This document shows, piece by piece, positions 9,618 through 19,310 of a stretch of DNA of 64,000 nt. The translations under genes and the position numbers were made by a program. The stretch comes from Pycnococcus provasolii. Its lineage: Eukaryota; Chlorophyta; Pseudoscourfieldiophyceae; Pseudoscourfieldiales. The DNA lies in contig CP150547.1 of assembly GCA_049487715.1 (NCBI GenBank), positions 744,001-808,000 on the forward strand, written 5' to 3'. Under the pieces are notes generated by a model. It worked only from the letters and a program-made list of their open reading frames with translations, did no database searches and was not told the DNA's origin. Every line of letters starts with the position of its first letter. The first letter of the stretch is position 1.

Positions 9618-9908
9618 TCAAGCCTCGCTGTCCAAAATTTGAGTCTCGAATGGATACTCGATGGCGCCGTCGGCGTACGCAATAGCCTGCTTGGCCTTTT
9701 GCAAGACGGCCAAGCCACCGAAGAACAAGCCGCAGAATAACCCGGAGGCAGCTCCAATGGCACCTCCCCAGTTGCCAGTACCGCCACCTATGCCTCCAAT
9801 CATACCTCCCGCGCATGAGACTCCAGCCCCCATCATACCAAAAGCAACCTTCTTTTTCTTTTCTCCCCACTCACGCGCAGCATCCTTGTCGCTGGGAAAC
9901 TCCAACAT
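9618..9908 (-). CDS. Small glycine-rich membrane protein, unknown function
   Basis: The ATG at 9908 gives 96 residues: a charged start (MLEFPSDKDAAREWGEKKKK), a long Gly-rich hydrophobic stretch with GxxxG-type spacing (residues about 24-72) that could form two membrane helices, and a polar tail. I recognise no family. The frame stays open upstream through a hydrophobic FFAYVLVVLLV segment to a TAG that could be a splice acceptor, so an upstream exon is possible. It sits 58 nt from LTO1 in convergent orientation. Confidence 0.55.
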   Translation of the reverse strand: MLEFPSDKDAAREWGEKKKKVAFGMMGAGVSCAGGMIGGIGGGTGNWGGAIGAASGLFCGLFFGGLAVLQKAKQAIAYADGAIEYPFETQILDSEA

Positions 9909-10558
9909 TACCAAAAGAACCACGAGCACGTAAGCAAAGAACTACAAATGTTGCAAAGGAGGTGGTGCGCGATGAATGCTTGCAAATCTGTGCAACAAGC
10001 TGGGTGCAACAGTAGTGGTGTGCAACAAACGAGTGCAACAGTGGTGTGCAACAGTGGTGTGCAACAGTCAGACAGTGGTGTGCAACAAACGGGAACAACA
10101 GTGGTTGTGCAACAGTGGTTGTGCAAGGCTGCCAGGCTGGTGACACAAACAGTGGTTGTGCAACAGTGGTTGTGCAAGGCTGCCAGGCTGGTGTCAAGGG
10201 ACTTAGGTGCGATGGTGTTGATGTGGTGTGTGTTGATGTCAGTTGATGTGATGTCATACTGTCATAGGGACTTGTGTGCGATCAAGACCTGTGTGCAAGG
10301 TGAATCTGAACTTCCCGGACCATCAGTGTAAACTAAACCTTTAAACTTGACCGTATTCCAAAAAGCCCACGGAATTCCAATAGCAGTCAACATGAAGCAG
10401 CCTCTTGTTGCAGGAGATATCTAAACCTCAGTCCCTAACAAGCGCGATGATGGTGCGTCACGTCACAAAATTTATGTCGAAAGAAACAGTAAAGTTACAA
10501 GGTCTAGGTGGAAACAACTTGGTACAATTACAGCGTGTAGCGTGTATTTTTACGTCGT
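9909..10558. other. Intergenic region with repeat patch, no gene seen
   Basis: This 650-nt region lies between two minus-strand genes. It is dominated by the TGTGCAACAG repeat patch (about 9990-10195). The remainder includes ACAGTAAAGTTAC (about 10487), a 13-mer also present in both copies of the 7744-7922 repeat. One minus-strand open frame through the repeats (9871-10257) is Thr/His/Cys-rich and looks like a composition artefact. Confidence 0.55.
9990..10195. repeat. Degenerate TGTGCAACAG tandem repeats
   Basis: About a dozen copies of a GTGTGCAACAGTG-like unit occur in a row. The last 100 nt contain a higher-order duplication, about 52 nt per unit, of GGTTGTGCAACAGTGG followed by TTGTGCAAGGCTGCCAGGCT. 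Confidence 0.85.
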
Positions 10559-12328
10559 CTAATCCGCTTCGGCGGCGATGCGGTCGACGAACGACGCGCA
10601 AGATTCGCCATCGCGCCGCCTCATCGGGGAGGACTCGCGCAGGCGGTTTCGCGTCTCCGCATCCGCGCCGCAGATGAGTAGCGCACGCTCGAGAGGTAGT
10701 GCGTCGTGTTCGGATTTGTTCCATGGAACGAGCCAGGCACTCTTGAGATCGTCGTCTTTGGCATCGTTGCAGGCCACATCGAGGCGTTGTCGACACCAGG
10801 AAGGCGAATCGGCGGCGACGCGCGTGCCGTTTGCGCCACCCACCATGACTAGCGCTCGCTCACCTCCAAACTTTGTGCGACGTGCGTCGGGAAGATGCTG
10901 AGCATCGATGCGCGTCGGAACGAGATCCGATGGTGCGAGAATCCCATCCTTGTACGCACGAGAAAATGCCGTGCCAACGACGAGCGCCTCACCTTCGTGC
11001 GGCGCAGGCGCACGACGCACCGTCTTGTACCTGCGTCGATTGTACTTGCTCAGGTCCTCAAACTCTCCCGGACGGATAGCACGCCTCCGTCCTACGCGCT
11101 TGTAGCGTGGCTTTTTCTTGCCAGTCATCGCGCTAGAGGCGGCAGCTGGATCGAAGCGCCTTGGCGTCTTGGCCGTCAGAAGTGCGTGAGGAGGTGGGCT
11201 TGGAAACGGCGGCGCGGGAGGCGGCGGCGGCGGAAACACGGGCGTCTTTCCCTTTCCCTTCTTCGCCTTCTTCGCCTTCCCCTTCGTGCCTTTGTCATGG
11301 TCGTCGTCAGCTTCGTCTTCCTCGATCGCCTGCGCCCCGTGCTCCTCGAAGAGCACCTGCAGCGCCTGCTGCCTTCGTCGATTCGTCGGCATTGCCACAA
11401 TAGGTCGCTCGAAACGTACAAGGCTGAGGAGCACGCTGCCTGACGTGACATTGCTGCCAGGCAGCCAAGCCACAGGTCCAACGCGCGGGGAAATGTACCA
11501 TGGCTTGAACGCGTGCTGCTCCATGAGGTGCGCAACCGCCGTCGCGTCGCCGTCCTTCTCCTGCATATCGGTTCGCACACGCACAACCACCTGCACGACG
11601 CGTGCGAGCGTGCCCGGCGCTTCGTCGTGAAGTCGATTGAGCAGCTGCCACTCGCATCCGTCGCAGTCGAGGCGCAGCACGTCGACGTGCTCGGCTCCGT
11701 GCAAGCTTCGTGTCGCCTCCGCGACGAGATCACCCACGTTCGACGCGAGGCGAATCTGTACGTACCTTGAGGAACCGCGCGGTGGCGACGCCGTTCTCCT
11801 TTCCTTGCCCTCCTGCCCCTCCTCTGTTTCACCGCCGTCGTCCTCGTCGACGAGTGCGAACGCCTTGACGGTGCACGAGCGCTCGGCGGCAGCAGCCTCG
11901 AAGCTGAACTCGCGAGCAGCTCTAGCGCCGAGCACCGTCACGATGAGACAGGGCTGCTTTCTTTGCGTTGGCTCCTCGAATGTGCTCACTGCGTCGCGGT
12001 CACCGCATAGCGCTACTGCGCCTATCCGCCTTGCCTGCGTGCAAACAGCGGGCCCTCCGAACCACGCGCCTTTCGTAAGTCCTCCCTTGACGCTCGCAGC
12101 GAGTGCCCCCTTACGCGCCGTGTGTGTCGCCTGCGAGACGCTGCTGGTGATAAATGTGCGTCCTGCCGCGGGCCGCCTTAACCACCTCGAGGTGGACGTC
12201 ACCTCTCGATCTGCAGCTTGTTCTTCTGTGGTAGCATCGTCCCCATCACCAAACGCGGCCGCAAACCTCGTCAAAGGGGTCAAGGGACACAACAAGAGGA
12301 AAATCAACAAGAGGAACACAACAGGCAT
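10559..12328 (-). CDS. Membrane-anchored methyltransferase-like protein (METTL24/Methyltransf_24 type)
   Basis: The ATG at 12328 gives 589 residues starting with a clear signal anchor, MPVVFLLLIFLLLCPLTP. The middle region contains VDVLRLDCDGCEWQLLNRL, the DxDGxEW signature of a SAM-dependent methyltransferase-like family (METTL24/FkbM type), flanked by predicted Rossmann strands. Downstream are a Lys-rich segment, a polyproline stretch (about ten Pro in FPPPPPPPAPPFPSPPP) and a basic, Arg/Lys-rich region. The C-terminal 120 residues have no family I recognise. The canonical N-terminal SAM motif is not obvious, so activity is uncertain. It likely enters the secretory pathway. The longer open frame to 12529 has no ATG. 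Confidence 0.6.
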   Translation of the reverse strand: MPVVFLLLIFLLLCPLTPLTRFAAAFGDGDDATTEEQAADREVTSTSRWLRRPAAGRTFITSSVSQATHTARKGALAASVKGGLTKGAWFGGPAVCTQARRIGAVALCGDRDAVSTFEEPTQRKQPCLIVTVLGARAAREFSFEAAAAERSCTVKAFALVDEDDGGETEEGQEGKERRTASPPRGSSRYVQIRLASNVGDLVAEATRSLHGAEHVDVLRLDCDGCEWQLLNRLHDEAPGTLARVVQVVVRVRTDMQEKDGDATAVAHLMEQHAFKPWYISPRVGPVAWLPGSNVTSGSVLLSLVRFERPIVAMPTNRRRQQALQVLFEEHGAQAIEEDEADDDHDKGTKGKAKKAKKGKGKTPVFPPPPPPAPPFPSPPPHALLTAKTPRRFDPAAASSAMTGKKKPRYKRVGRRRAIRPGEFEDLSKYNRRRYKTVRRAPAPHEGEALVVGTAFSRAYKDGILAPSDLVPTRIDAQHLPDARRTKFGGERALVMVGGANGTRVAADSPSWCRQRLDVACNDAKDDDLKSAWLVPWNKSEHDALPLERALLICGADAETRNRLRESSPMRRRDGESCASFVDRIAAEAD

Positions 12329-12697
12329 ATAAGAAAGGCTACGATACCCACCACGAGTGATAGTATAACGAGCACTGGCACAATACCGACGCCGACGCCG
12401 ACGAAAAGATGCCAAAGTGCCGACGTGCCCATCACGCCCATGCCGAGACCACTCCGCGACAGAAGGATCGCTCCGAGCGGAGGTTGAATTGAGTCGAAGA
12501 TCGTCGCAACCCCGCTGGGCGGGGACCAAGCAAGGCGCGGGCCCCTGGGGGGCACCAAGAGGTTAGGGTTAGGGTTAGGGCTAGGGTTAGGGTTACTGTA
12601 GGGTGCCCGCCGCCGCCGCCTTGCTTGTTTCCCTGCGCTTCTTCTTGTTGTTGTTCGGGCCTGTTGCTTGTTGTGACTTCATATATCTATCGCAATC
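12329..12697. promoter_or_regulatory. Divergent intergenic region with TTAGGG array (methyltransferase-like/WDR12)
   Basis: This 369-nt region between outward-reading genes contains a TTAGGG array at 12561-12594. A CTACGATA motif lies just upstream of the minus-strand ATG, and an AT-rich CATATATCTAT sits about 20 nt upstream of the WDR12 ATG. No gene is seen. Confidence 0.6.
12561..12594. repeat. Telomere-type TTAGGG array
   Basis: About five and a half units of TTAGGG with one CTAGGG variant, G-rich strand on plus. Confidence 0.95.
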
Positions 12698-14155
12698 ATG
12701 GTGCCTGATAACGACGTTGACGTGGAGGTGCTCGTGCGCTTCACGACGCGCCACCGCGACCCCGCGATGCACGTGCCTGCGACGCCGCTCGCCGTGCCGT
12801 CGTCCACCGCACGAAGAGGTCTCTCTGACGTCGTCAACGCACTGCTCAACCGCACGTCTGTTCCGACCCCGTTTGACTTTTTCATTGACGGCGTGCGCAT
12901 CACAGGGCCGCTTGGACGGACCATCAGCAGCCTTGGAATCTCCCTCGAGACGACGGTAACACTCGAGTATGCGCCGTGCATAAGGCCACCCTCGGATGTG
13001 ACACCCGCACACGCAAATACGCCAGCAAGTGCGGCGTGCTACACAGGCACATTGCTAGCCCGGAAGCTAAATGGCGAAATGCTCGTTGGCGCATTTGACG
13101 GGTCGCTTCGCGTCGTCACGGTTCCAATGGACCTCACTGACGCTGGAGGCGTCGTGGTGTCAACTGTGCCAGACGCACACGCGGCACCAGTGACGGACGT
13201 CTGCGCGCTTCGAGACCGGTGTGTGAGCAGCGCGAAGGACGGAACTGTAGTCGTGTGGGGGGCGGAAATGCCAGCGGATGTCACGGTTGAGTCGTTGTTC
13301 GCGCCGTTGTGTCTTGCACGCCTCGAAGGTGCGCACACGGACGGCGGCGTGGAAGCTGTGGCACTGGCGCCGGGTGGGGATAGAGTCGCCACCGCAGGTG
13401 CGGACGGTCGCGTTGCGTTGTGGCGCGTCGACGACGCTGCGCTAGAGAAGGCGGCACGGGCAGCCGGCGACTCCAAGGAGGCTGCGGCTCCAACACGAAA
13501 GCGCAAGGCTGCGCCATCGGCGGACACCGCTGACGTGTCAACACTTTCGGCAGCAGCCACGCTTTCAGGGCATGCTGCCGCGGTGCACGGCCTGGCTTGG
13601 AGCGACGCGGGAGGCGGCAACGGCGCGCTCTTCAGCGGTAGTTGGGATGGCACGGTTCGGCAGTGGGATGCAGGTGCCGGAGCACTCATCACGCACGCCG
13701 CGGTGGGATATGCGGTATCCACAGCCTCGGCACGAGATGCGTGTGACGGCGAAGTCCCGCCGTTGCTCGCATTTGGCGGCGCGCGCGGCGCCTGGGGCAT
13801 TTGGGACCCGCGCATGGCACCCGTGAGCTTGAGCGCCTCTGCGCCGTCCGCGGCAAGTCGACTGAAGACGACAGGAACCGCGCATGCGAGCTGGGTGCGC
13901 CGCCTCGCGTTTCAGCCGAACGGCGAGTGCCTCGTGGCGAGCGCAAGTCTGGACGGATCAGTGTGCATTTGGGACTTGCGTGGCCTCGACGTTCCACTGC
14001 ACACGTTGCACGGCATCAAGCCTAAGTCTAAGACCAAGAACCTGACGAAGGACGCGGCACCACCTGCACTCGGCCTTGCCTGGCTAGGTTCTGAAGCTGT
14101 CGCTGCGGCGTATGCAAACGGCGAGATTTACGCCTTTCCTGTGACTTCTTACTAG
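12698..14155 (+). CDS. WDR12: Ribosome biogenesis protein WDR12/Ytm1
   Basis: The 485-residue protein has an N-terminal ubiquitin-like NLE domain (about residues 8-95, including VLVRFTTRHRD and the FDFFIDG segment) followed by seven-bladed WD40 repeats with recognisable GAFDGSLRV, LSGHAAAVHGLAWS, FSGSWDGTVRQWD and SASLDGSVCIWDLRG blades. This is the WDR12/Ytm1 architecture. The protein joins Pes1/Nop7 and Bop1/Erb1 in the PeBoW complex for 60S ribosome maturation in the nucleolus; the NLE domain is the site through which Rea1/Midasin removes it. A basic KRKAAP insert in the middle may serve as a nuclear signal. The ATG at 12698 directly precedes the NLE fold. Confidence 0.93.
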   Translation: MVPDNDVDVEVLVRFTTRHRDPAMHVPATPLAVPSSTARRGLSDVVNALLNRTSVPTPFDFFIDGVRITGPLGRTISSLGISLETTVTLEYAPCIRPPSDVTPAHANTPASAACYTGTLLARKLNGEMLVGAFDGSLRVVTVPMDLTDAGGVVVSTVPDAHAAPVTDVCALRDRCVSSAKDGTVVVWGAEMPADVTVESLFAPLCLARLEGAHTDGGVEAVALAPGGDRVATAGADGRVALWRVDDAALEKAARAAGDSKEAAAPTRKRKAAPSADTADVSTLSAAATLSGHAAAVHGLAWSDAGGGNGALFSGSWDGTVRQWDAGAGALITHAAVGYAVSTASARDACDGEVPPLLAFGGARGAWGIWDPRMAPVSLSASAPSAASRLKTTGTAHASWVRRLAFQPNGECLVASASLDGSVCIWDLRGLDVPLHTLHGIKPKSKTKNLTKDAAPPALGLAWLGSEAVAAAYANGEIYAFPVTSY

Positions 14156-14233
14156 AGGAAGTAAAAAAACCTGACATATTTGGAAGAAAAAAACGAAAAA
14201 ACAAAAGGTCGTTACCACGTGTGCAATTTCTCC

Positions 14234-14653
14234 TTAAGGCTTAGGTGCTTCCAATGTACCACCTGGCGTCGAAACGTCGTATCCCGTTCTTCCCTCCAAA
14301 CCCTTATCCCAGCGAGATTTATCGATTACGCCCGTGGCGCTTCCTAATCCGACGACGAGCGCGGTGACGAGAACGACGGAAGCTGCCATGATGGCGTAAA
14401 TCGTGTTGTCTTGTTGTTCAGTTTCCTCGTTCCATCCCACTTTCTTCTCCGTCTCCGCGCTGATGGGCTCGACGTCGTCGATGTTGAAGTCGGCTGGCGC
14501 CTTGGTGGACGTGGAATCGGAGAATCCCCTTTTGGCTCGTAACATAGACGTAACATCAGAAGTAGTGCGGTATCGGCTGAAAGAAGCTGGACGAGCAGCC
14601 GAAAGACGACGGCACACACGCGACTGGGTCCAACACGACGACGACTTCATCAT
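14234..14653 (-). CDS. Small single-pass protein with mitochondrial-type presequence, unknown function
   Basis: The ATG at 14653 (with a second ATG codon next) gives 139 residues. The first 50 are rich in Arg and Ser without acids (SRVCRRLSAARPASFSRYR) and contain AKRGFSDS, which resembles a mitochondrial processing site after RGF. After an acidic segment there is one hydrophobic helix (about residues 82-103, IYAIMAASVVLVTALVVGLG) and a short polar tail ending in Pro. I recognise no family. Its compact size and layout suggest an inner-membrane accessory subunit, which is only an inference. It is convergent with WDR12 (78 nt). Confidence 0.6.
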   Translation of the reverse strand: MMKSSSCWTQSRVCRRLSAARPASFSRYRTTSDVTSMLRAKRGFSDSTSTKAPADFNIDDVEPISAETEKKVGWNEETEQQDNTIYAIMAASVVLVTALVVGLGSATGVIDKSRWDKGLEGRTGYDVSTPGGTLEAPKP

Positions 14654-14955
14654 CAGGCAAGGCACAATGATAGGTACAATGATAGTTGGTAGGAGGAACG
14701 AGAACCACAGAAACACGGAACACAAGGGAAATCGCAAAATCAACCAGGGAAGGTAACCCCGAACAGGTTACCCCATTAGGGGTTTCCACCTGGACTTTAA
14801 TTGAGTTCCCTGGATCCGACGATTTCCGATGATAACTCGATAAGATCTCCCCAGCAGCCCGGGGGGAGGGGGGATCCCCGAAAGGGGTTCCCTCCTACCT
14901 TACCGGGTAGTGATGTGGATTCCTCCTTCGCAATTGTTTCTAACACTGTTGAACT
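14654..14955. promoter_or_regulatory. Divergent intergenic region upstream of chlorophyll synthase
   Basis: The region contains GGTAACC palindromic pairs around 14752-14775, a GGGATCCC palindrome (14871-14878), a CCCCGAAAGGGG hairpin (14876-14887) and runs of G. There is no perfect telomere array, only CCCCATTAGGGGTTTCC. Confidence 0.5.
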
Positions 14956-16164
14956 ATGGCGTTTACTGCAGGAATGTCCTCCTCGGCGGCTATGTCGTCT
15001 GTGCGTGCTCGTCACCTGCCTGCGCGTGCACACCTGCCGGCTCGTTCCCTTTGCAAGCCTTTGATTTCCCTCAAGCCTTTGATTCGTCGTGGTGGTGTTC
15101 GCCGTGATTCGTCATCGCGCCGCCGTCTCGTGTCCGCCCGAGCGGCGCAGGAGTCCGACGAGGAGGTGTCCGGCGTCGTCGGTGGACTCGGCAAGGGAAA
15201 CGCGGACGTGCAGCGTATTCTGGGGTTCCGACAAACCGACGGTGCGGAGGCGGAGGAAGTTCCCAAGTGGCAAGTCATGGTGCAGCTCTCCAAACCAGGA
15301 ACGTGGGTGCCCGTCGTGTGGGGCGTGCTCTGCGGCGCCGCCGCTAGCGGAAACTTCCACTGGATTGAAGGCTTCCCGCGCGACGTCTCGCAGTCGCTTG
15401 CTTGCATAATTCTCAGCGGACCGTGCCTGACGGGATTCACGCAGACCATCAACGACTGGTACGACCGAGAAATTGACGCCATTAACGAGCCAAACCGTCC
15501 CATTCCGTCCGGACGCGTCACCGGAACGGACGTTGCCATCCAGGCCATCGGTCTGCTCGTGCTCGGTTTCGCGATCGCCATCAACCTCGACCAGGCGCGA
15601 GGACACGAGTTCCCCACGCTAACGTGCATCGCCATCTTCGGAACCATAATCTCGTACATGTACTCCGCACCGCCATTTAAGCTCAAGGCGAACGGTTGGC
15701 AGGGCACGTACGCGCTTGGTGCGAGCTACATCGCGCTCCCGTGGTGGGCTGGCCAGGCACTCTTCGGGGAGCTGACGCTTGAGATCATGCTCGTCACGCT
15801 CATGTACTCCGTTGCTGGACTTGGAATCGCCATTGTCAACGACTTCAAGAGTATCGAGGGCGATCGCGAGCTCGGCCTGAAGAGCCTTCCCGTGCAATTT
15901 GGCGTTGACACGGCGAAGTACATCACCGTGGGAACCATTGACGGATTCCAGCTGCTTGTCGCGGCGTGGCTCTTTGGAATCGGAGAGAAGTGGTACGGCC
16001 TTGCTCTTCTTGGCCTGATCGTGCCGCAGGTGGTGGCACAAATCCGCTACTTCATTCCAGATCCAATCAAAAATGACGTGAAGTACCAGGCGAGCGCGCA
16101 GCCGTTCCTTGTGCTTGGCATCCTCACCACCGCGTTCGCGGTGGGACACAACCCATATCACTGA
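14956..16164 (+). CDS. CHLG: Chlorophyll synthase (UbiA prenyltransferase)
   Basis: The 402-residue protein has a plastid transit peptide of about 60 residues, then the ChlG core. NDWYDREIDAINEPNRPIPSG (first Mg/diphosphate motif, about residue 165) and the second motif NDFKSIEGDRELGLKSLPV are both intact, and about nine membrane helices follow the UbiA pattern. It esterifies chlorophyllide with phytyl or geranylgeranyl diphosphate in thylakoid membranes, the last step of chlorophyll synthesis. The transit region is again T-ending in codon use (CGT, GCT, GGT). The start is the first ATG. It is convergent with the DUF2301 gene, 55 nt apart. Confidence 0.97.
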   Translation: MAFTAGMSSSAAMSSVRARHLPARAHLPARSLCKPLISLKPLIRRGGVRRDSSSRRRLVSARAAQESDEEVSGVVGGLGKGNADVQRILGFRQTDGAEAEEVPKWQVMVQLSKPGTWVPVVWGVLCGAAASGNFHWIEGFPRDVSQSLACIILSGPCLTGFTQTINDWYDREIDAINEPNRPIPSGRVTGTDVAIQAIGLLVLGFAIAINLDQARGHEFPTLTCIAIFGTIISYMYSAPPFKLKANGWQGTYALGASYIALPWWAGQALFGELTLEIMLVTLMYSVAGLGIAIVNDFKSIEGDRELGLKSLPVQFGVDTAKYITVGTIDGFQLLVAAWLFGIGEKWYGLALLGLIVPQVVAQIRYFIPDPIKNDVKYQASAQPFLVLGILTTAFAVGHNPYH

Positions 16165-16219
16165 ACAGTAATAGACTTTCTCCTTTTCGATTTCTTTAAA
16201 ACTGTGACAAAATTTTGAT

Positions 16220-17195
16220 TTACAGGTCCGCCTTCGCAATGATGGCAGCTTGCTCATCCGGAGGCATCGCTCGAACCACAAAAATGCTCTTGTCCCCTAT
16301 GTCATCTTTCACTTCCTGAGTCCACTTGCGCCCGGCAAACACGGCAAAAAGCGCACACCACGTCGCAAGAAATGCAGCTTTGGGGCCGTCAGGCATGCCA
16401 CACAGGTGTCCTAAGAGTGTGATGGGCACGACGGCAAAAAGTCCCGCCGCCTCAGCTTTGCCGTAGCACAGTCCTTCTTTCAGTGCAACTCCAGTAAGCG
16501 CGGCGAATAGAGGCCCGACAGCCCATACGCTTATTGGATGCTCCAAGACGTAAATCGGAACAGGTTCCGGCTGCGTTATTGCGATGTACAGAGAGCCAGC
16601 ACACCCAAGGGCCCAGCACAGCTGAACGAATCGCTTCAGCGGTGTGACGTAGACATGAATGAGCAGAAGACTCAAGCCAAATCCAGCCGAGCCGATGGCG
16701 TAGAGCGGGTCAAGCACGTCATTTGCACCTAGCGCGGCTGCCGTTGTGCCAGCGACGAAGCTTCCTGCGGCAAGGTTCAAACCAAGCCTGTACAAAAACA
16801 CCTCCGTCTCATCCTCCTTTGTGACCACCCAGTTTCCGTACCTGTTTTATTTAGCGCGTTAGGTGGTTAGTGATTGTTGATTCTTCGCCACGCATGGAAG
16901 TGAGTTCTACTACTTACACGCCTCTATACACAGGCTGTGCTGGCTCCGCCACCCCACCACCAAGCAGCTTCACAGGCTCGACTGCAAAGTCGTCCGTCGA
17001 CGCTGCTTGCAGGCGAAACACACCCCGCATCCCAGAAGAAGCTCCTTGCAAGTGCTGACTATTGCCAGCGGAAACTATAAGGCGCTGACAGCGACGAAGA
17101 CGACAGCGACGCAGACGGTTGGAGGACGACGACAACATCCTCTGGGACGTCGACCTCGACGTCGACGTCGCCATCACAGCGACGGGGTGCGACAT
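16220..17195 (-). CDS. DUF2301 integral membrane protein, plastid-targeted, two exons
   Basis: CDS is join(16220..16841, 16918..17195) on the minus strand, 299 residues. Exon 1 encodes a transit-like region (Ser/Arg-rich, LRRCRLRRCQRL) ending PVYRGV. Exon 2 continues YGNWVVTKEDETEVFLYRLGLNLA, which together forms the start of the cyanobacterial and plant DUF2301 family, followed by about six hydrophobic helices. Function is unknown; homologues are conserved in cyanobacteria and plastids, so a photosynthetic-membrane role is likely but unproven. The intron 16842-16917 has donor GTAAGT, branch-like CTAAC and acceptor AACAG, and restores a single frame across the domain. Start at 17195, or the second ATG at 17174. 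Confidence 0.88.
16842..16917 (-). other. Spliceosomal intron in DUF2301 gene (76 nt)
   Basis: On the minus strand: GTAAGTAG donor, CTAAC about 20 nt before the end, AAAACAG acceptor. Splicing joins GGC GT|G TAC, giving VYRG-VYGNW, a continuous domain start. Confidence 0.9.
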
Positions 17196-17372
17196 CTAAA
17201 AAAAGTTGTGTCGGGAGAAACGTGCGAAAATGATCACTGGTCCGACGAGGCGCAAAGACGACAGATTAGGGTGGGAGGGGTGATTTCGGGGTTAAGGTCG
17301 GGCGTTGCGCCAGGTCGTTGCGCCTTGATTTTGGTTAGTACTTGTACCAACTAGATACATAGAGTACACACG

Positions 17373-19310
17373 TTATACGTCACTGTGATGCTCGAGGCGC
17401 AAAATAGCCGTGCGCTCGCTCGCAGAATTGGCGAATAAGTGGTCGAACTTCAGAAGGCGAAATCGCCTCGTCGATGTCACAGACTTGGACAGATAGGCAA
17501 TGGGCACGTTGTTCACCTTGCCCTCTCCCTCGTCCATCGCCGGCGCCTTTCCCGCGGTGAGCTGCGCTAGAGCTACGCAGATGTCATCGCGGAACGCAGG
17601 CTCGCGTCCGACGAAATTTTTCAGGGAGACTACGGCGATCGCGCCGTCGGCAAGCAGAGGCTCGATTGTAAGCAGCGCACGAGCACACACCGAAGGCCGA
17701 AAGTTTGCGTCGCACGTTACGATCTGCGAACCTTCCTCGCCTGATCCATGCTCGTGGAGAAGTTTGCGGATTTCATCCAATCCATCCTCAAGACGCAAGG
17801 CAACGTGCGACACGCGCTCGTGAGATGCCACGTCACTGTCCAGCGCCGCTGGATCGACGGCGATGACGTGGCCACCATTCTTTCGCACGAGGCTCTCCGC
17901 GAGAAATAGCGTCCAGCCACCAGGCGCGGCACCGATGTCAATTGCTGAGCGCGCGCCGCCATTAGGAAAGGCATCGTGCAGCACGTCTGCGTAGTACTTT
18001 GTCGCCTCCTCGAGCTTTTCGTACGCGCGGCATACCTTGGGCGGAATTCGTGGATTGTGCACAGGCATCTGCTGTGCTCTTTGCCCATCCTCCAAGGCAA
18101 CAACGCCCCAAGCCTCCGCACCTCGACCCCATGCGCCAATATATCGCTTGTCGGACGTCGCGGTTGCTGTCGCAGAGCCAACTGCCACCTCATCTTTGCC
18201 ATGCATCCCGAACAGAAAGCATCCTTGCCAGGCGGTGCAGTGCAGCTGATGCGTGTGCTGGCTGTTGCTCGCGCTCAGCGCGATCTGCGGCGCATACTGC
18301 TCGAATGCCTCAATCAAAGCATTCCGAAGAAGCTCGGCGCCTGGATTTTTTGACCCGGACGGAAACAGGCGCAGCTTGAGCGTAACGTCGCCCTTTTCAG
18401 CGTAAACGCTGGCGGCGTGCTCGGCAACCGCGCGCGCACTGCTCGCGCTGTCCGTGAGCACGAGCGGCGCCTCAGAAAGTCTCGGCGCAAGATGCACGTC
18501 CGCCGCGGCGGGTGCAAAGATTGTTCGAAAGTTTACCGCGGCGGCGGGTGACGTCGTGACCTTTTCCTGTGCATAACCAAGAAATACGCCAAGCATGTCC
18601 GCATTTTTCTTGGCTCCGTGCGAGCGGCGAGCGGCGAGCGGCTCGAGAGGCAAGAGCGAAGCAAGTCGTTTCGTGACGCGCGCCGCGTTGCTCGACAGGA
18701 CAGTGAACACTGCGACAAACTTCCTCTTCTTTTCCGCGTGTGAAGGTACCAACTTCCCGCCGTCGTTTTTGTCGCCACCGCCACCGAGCACAGCTGCCGC
18801 TATGTTGTCTTGCACGTCGTCGAGCAGCCCGCGGGTTTCTTCAGATGTCGAGGCGTCGAACGCACTGTCAAGCGGCGTGGCTGTTGGCGCGACGTGCCTG
18901 AGCCAGCACGTTTTTTCGAACGGGCAGATTCCGAAAGCGAGGAACGTTTCGCAGAGGGGCCTTGCGTCGCGCGGCGTGTGTGCGAATTGGCATCTCGTGA
19001 AGTCGGGGTTAGGGAACGTGTGTCCTTCCGTGTTGTTGAGGTACTGTCTGCACATGGGTTTGCACGTGAGCGGGCACTTTGGTAGTTTGAACGTTGTCGT
19101 GAGGCCAGGTACGTCCCTCAGGCTGCCTGGCTGTAGCGTACCAGATGAAGACATTTTTTGACCTTCTGATGCTAAAACAGAACACACACCGGCTACGACA
19201 CTGGCGCACTTCTCCTCCTCGTCGTCATTCGTCATCACAGGAAGATCCACCCCTGATCTCGGTCGCTTGTGTGCTAGCTTCTTCCCTGGCGGCGGCGGCG
19301 GCGGCGGCAT
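17373..19310 (-). CDS. FtsJ/RrmJ-like 2'-O-methyltransferase with CCCH zinc finger
   Basis: The 645-residue protein has a Pro-rich start, then Cys-rich zinc-finger segments. One fits C-x8-C-x5-C-x3-H exactly (LCETFLAFGICPFEKTCWLRH, about residues 119-139); the one before it (CRQYLN...CQFAH) is looser. The C-terminal third (from about residue 440) is an FtsJ/RrmJ fold with the SAM motif DIGAAPGGWT, acidic VIAVDPAALD, TCDANFRPS and a SLKNFVG lysine strand, consistent with an RNA ribose 2'-O-methyltransferase. The CCCH fingers suggest RNA binding. No close named orthologue comes to mind, so substrate is unknown. The ATG at 19310 follows no upstream in-frame ATG. The minus-strand neighbour DUF2301 lies downstream. 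Confidence 0.8.
   Translation of the reverse strand: MPPPPPPPGKKLAHKRPRSGVDLPVMTNDDEEEKCASVVAGVCSVLASEGQKMSSSGTLQPGSLRDVPGLTTTFKLPKCPLTCKPMCRQYLNNTEGHTFPNPDFTRCQFAHTPRDARPLCETFLAFGICPFEKTCWLRHVAPTATPLDSAFDASTSEETRGLLDDVQDNIAAAVLGGGGDKNDGGKLVPSHAEKKRKFVAVFTVLSSNAARVTKRLASLLPLEPLAARRSHGAKKNADMLGVFLGYAQEKVTTSPAAAVNFRTIFAPAAADVHLAPRLSEAPLVLTDSASSARAVAEHAASVYAEKGDVTLKLRLFPSGSKNPGAELLRNALIEAFEQYAPQIALSASNSQHTHQLHCTAWQGCFLFGMHGKDEVAVGSATATATSDKRYIGAWGRGAEAWGVVALEDGQRAQQMPVHNPRIPPKVCRAYEKLEEATKYYADVLHDAFPNGGARSAIDIGAAPGGWTLFLAESLVRKNGGHVIAVDPAALDSDVASHERVSHVALRLEDGLDEIRKLLHEHGSGEEGSQIVTCDANFRPSVCARALLTIEPLLADGAIAVVSLKNFVGREPAFRDDICVALAQLTAGKAPAMDEGEGKVNNVPIAYLSKSVTSTRRFRLLKFDHLFANSASERTAILRLEHHSDV

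Noticed and set aside
10559-12529. Longer N-terminus for the methyltransferase-like protein up to 12529
   Set aside because: The upstream part starts with a non-ATG codon and places an Arg run before the signal anchor; the ATG at 12328 gives a clean signal anchor.
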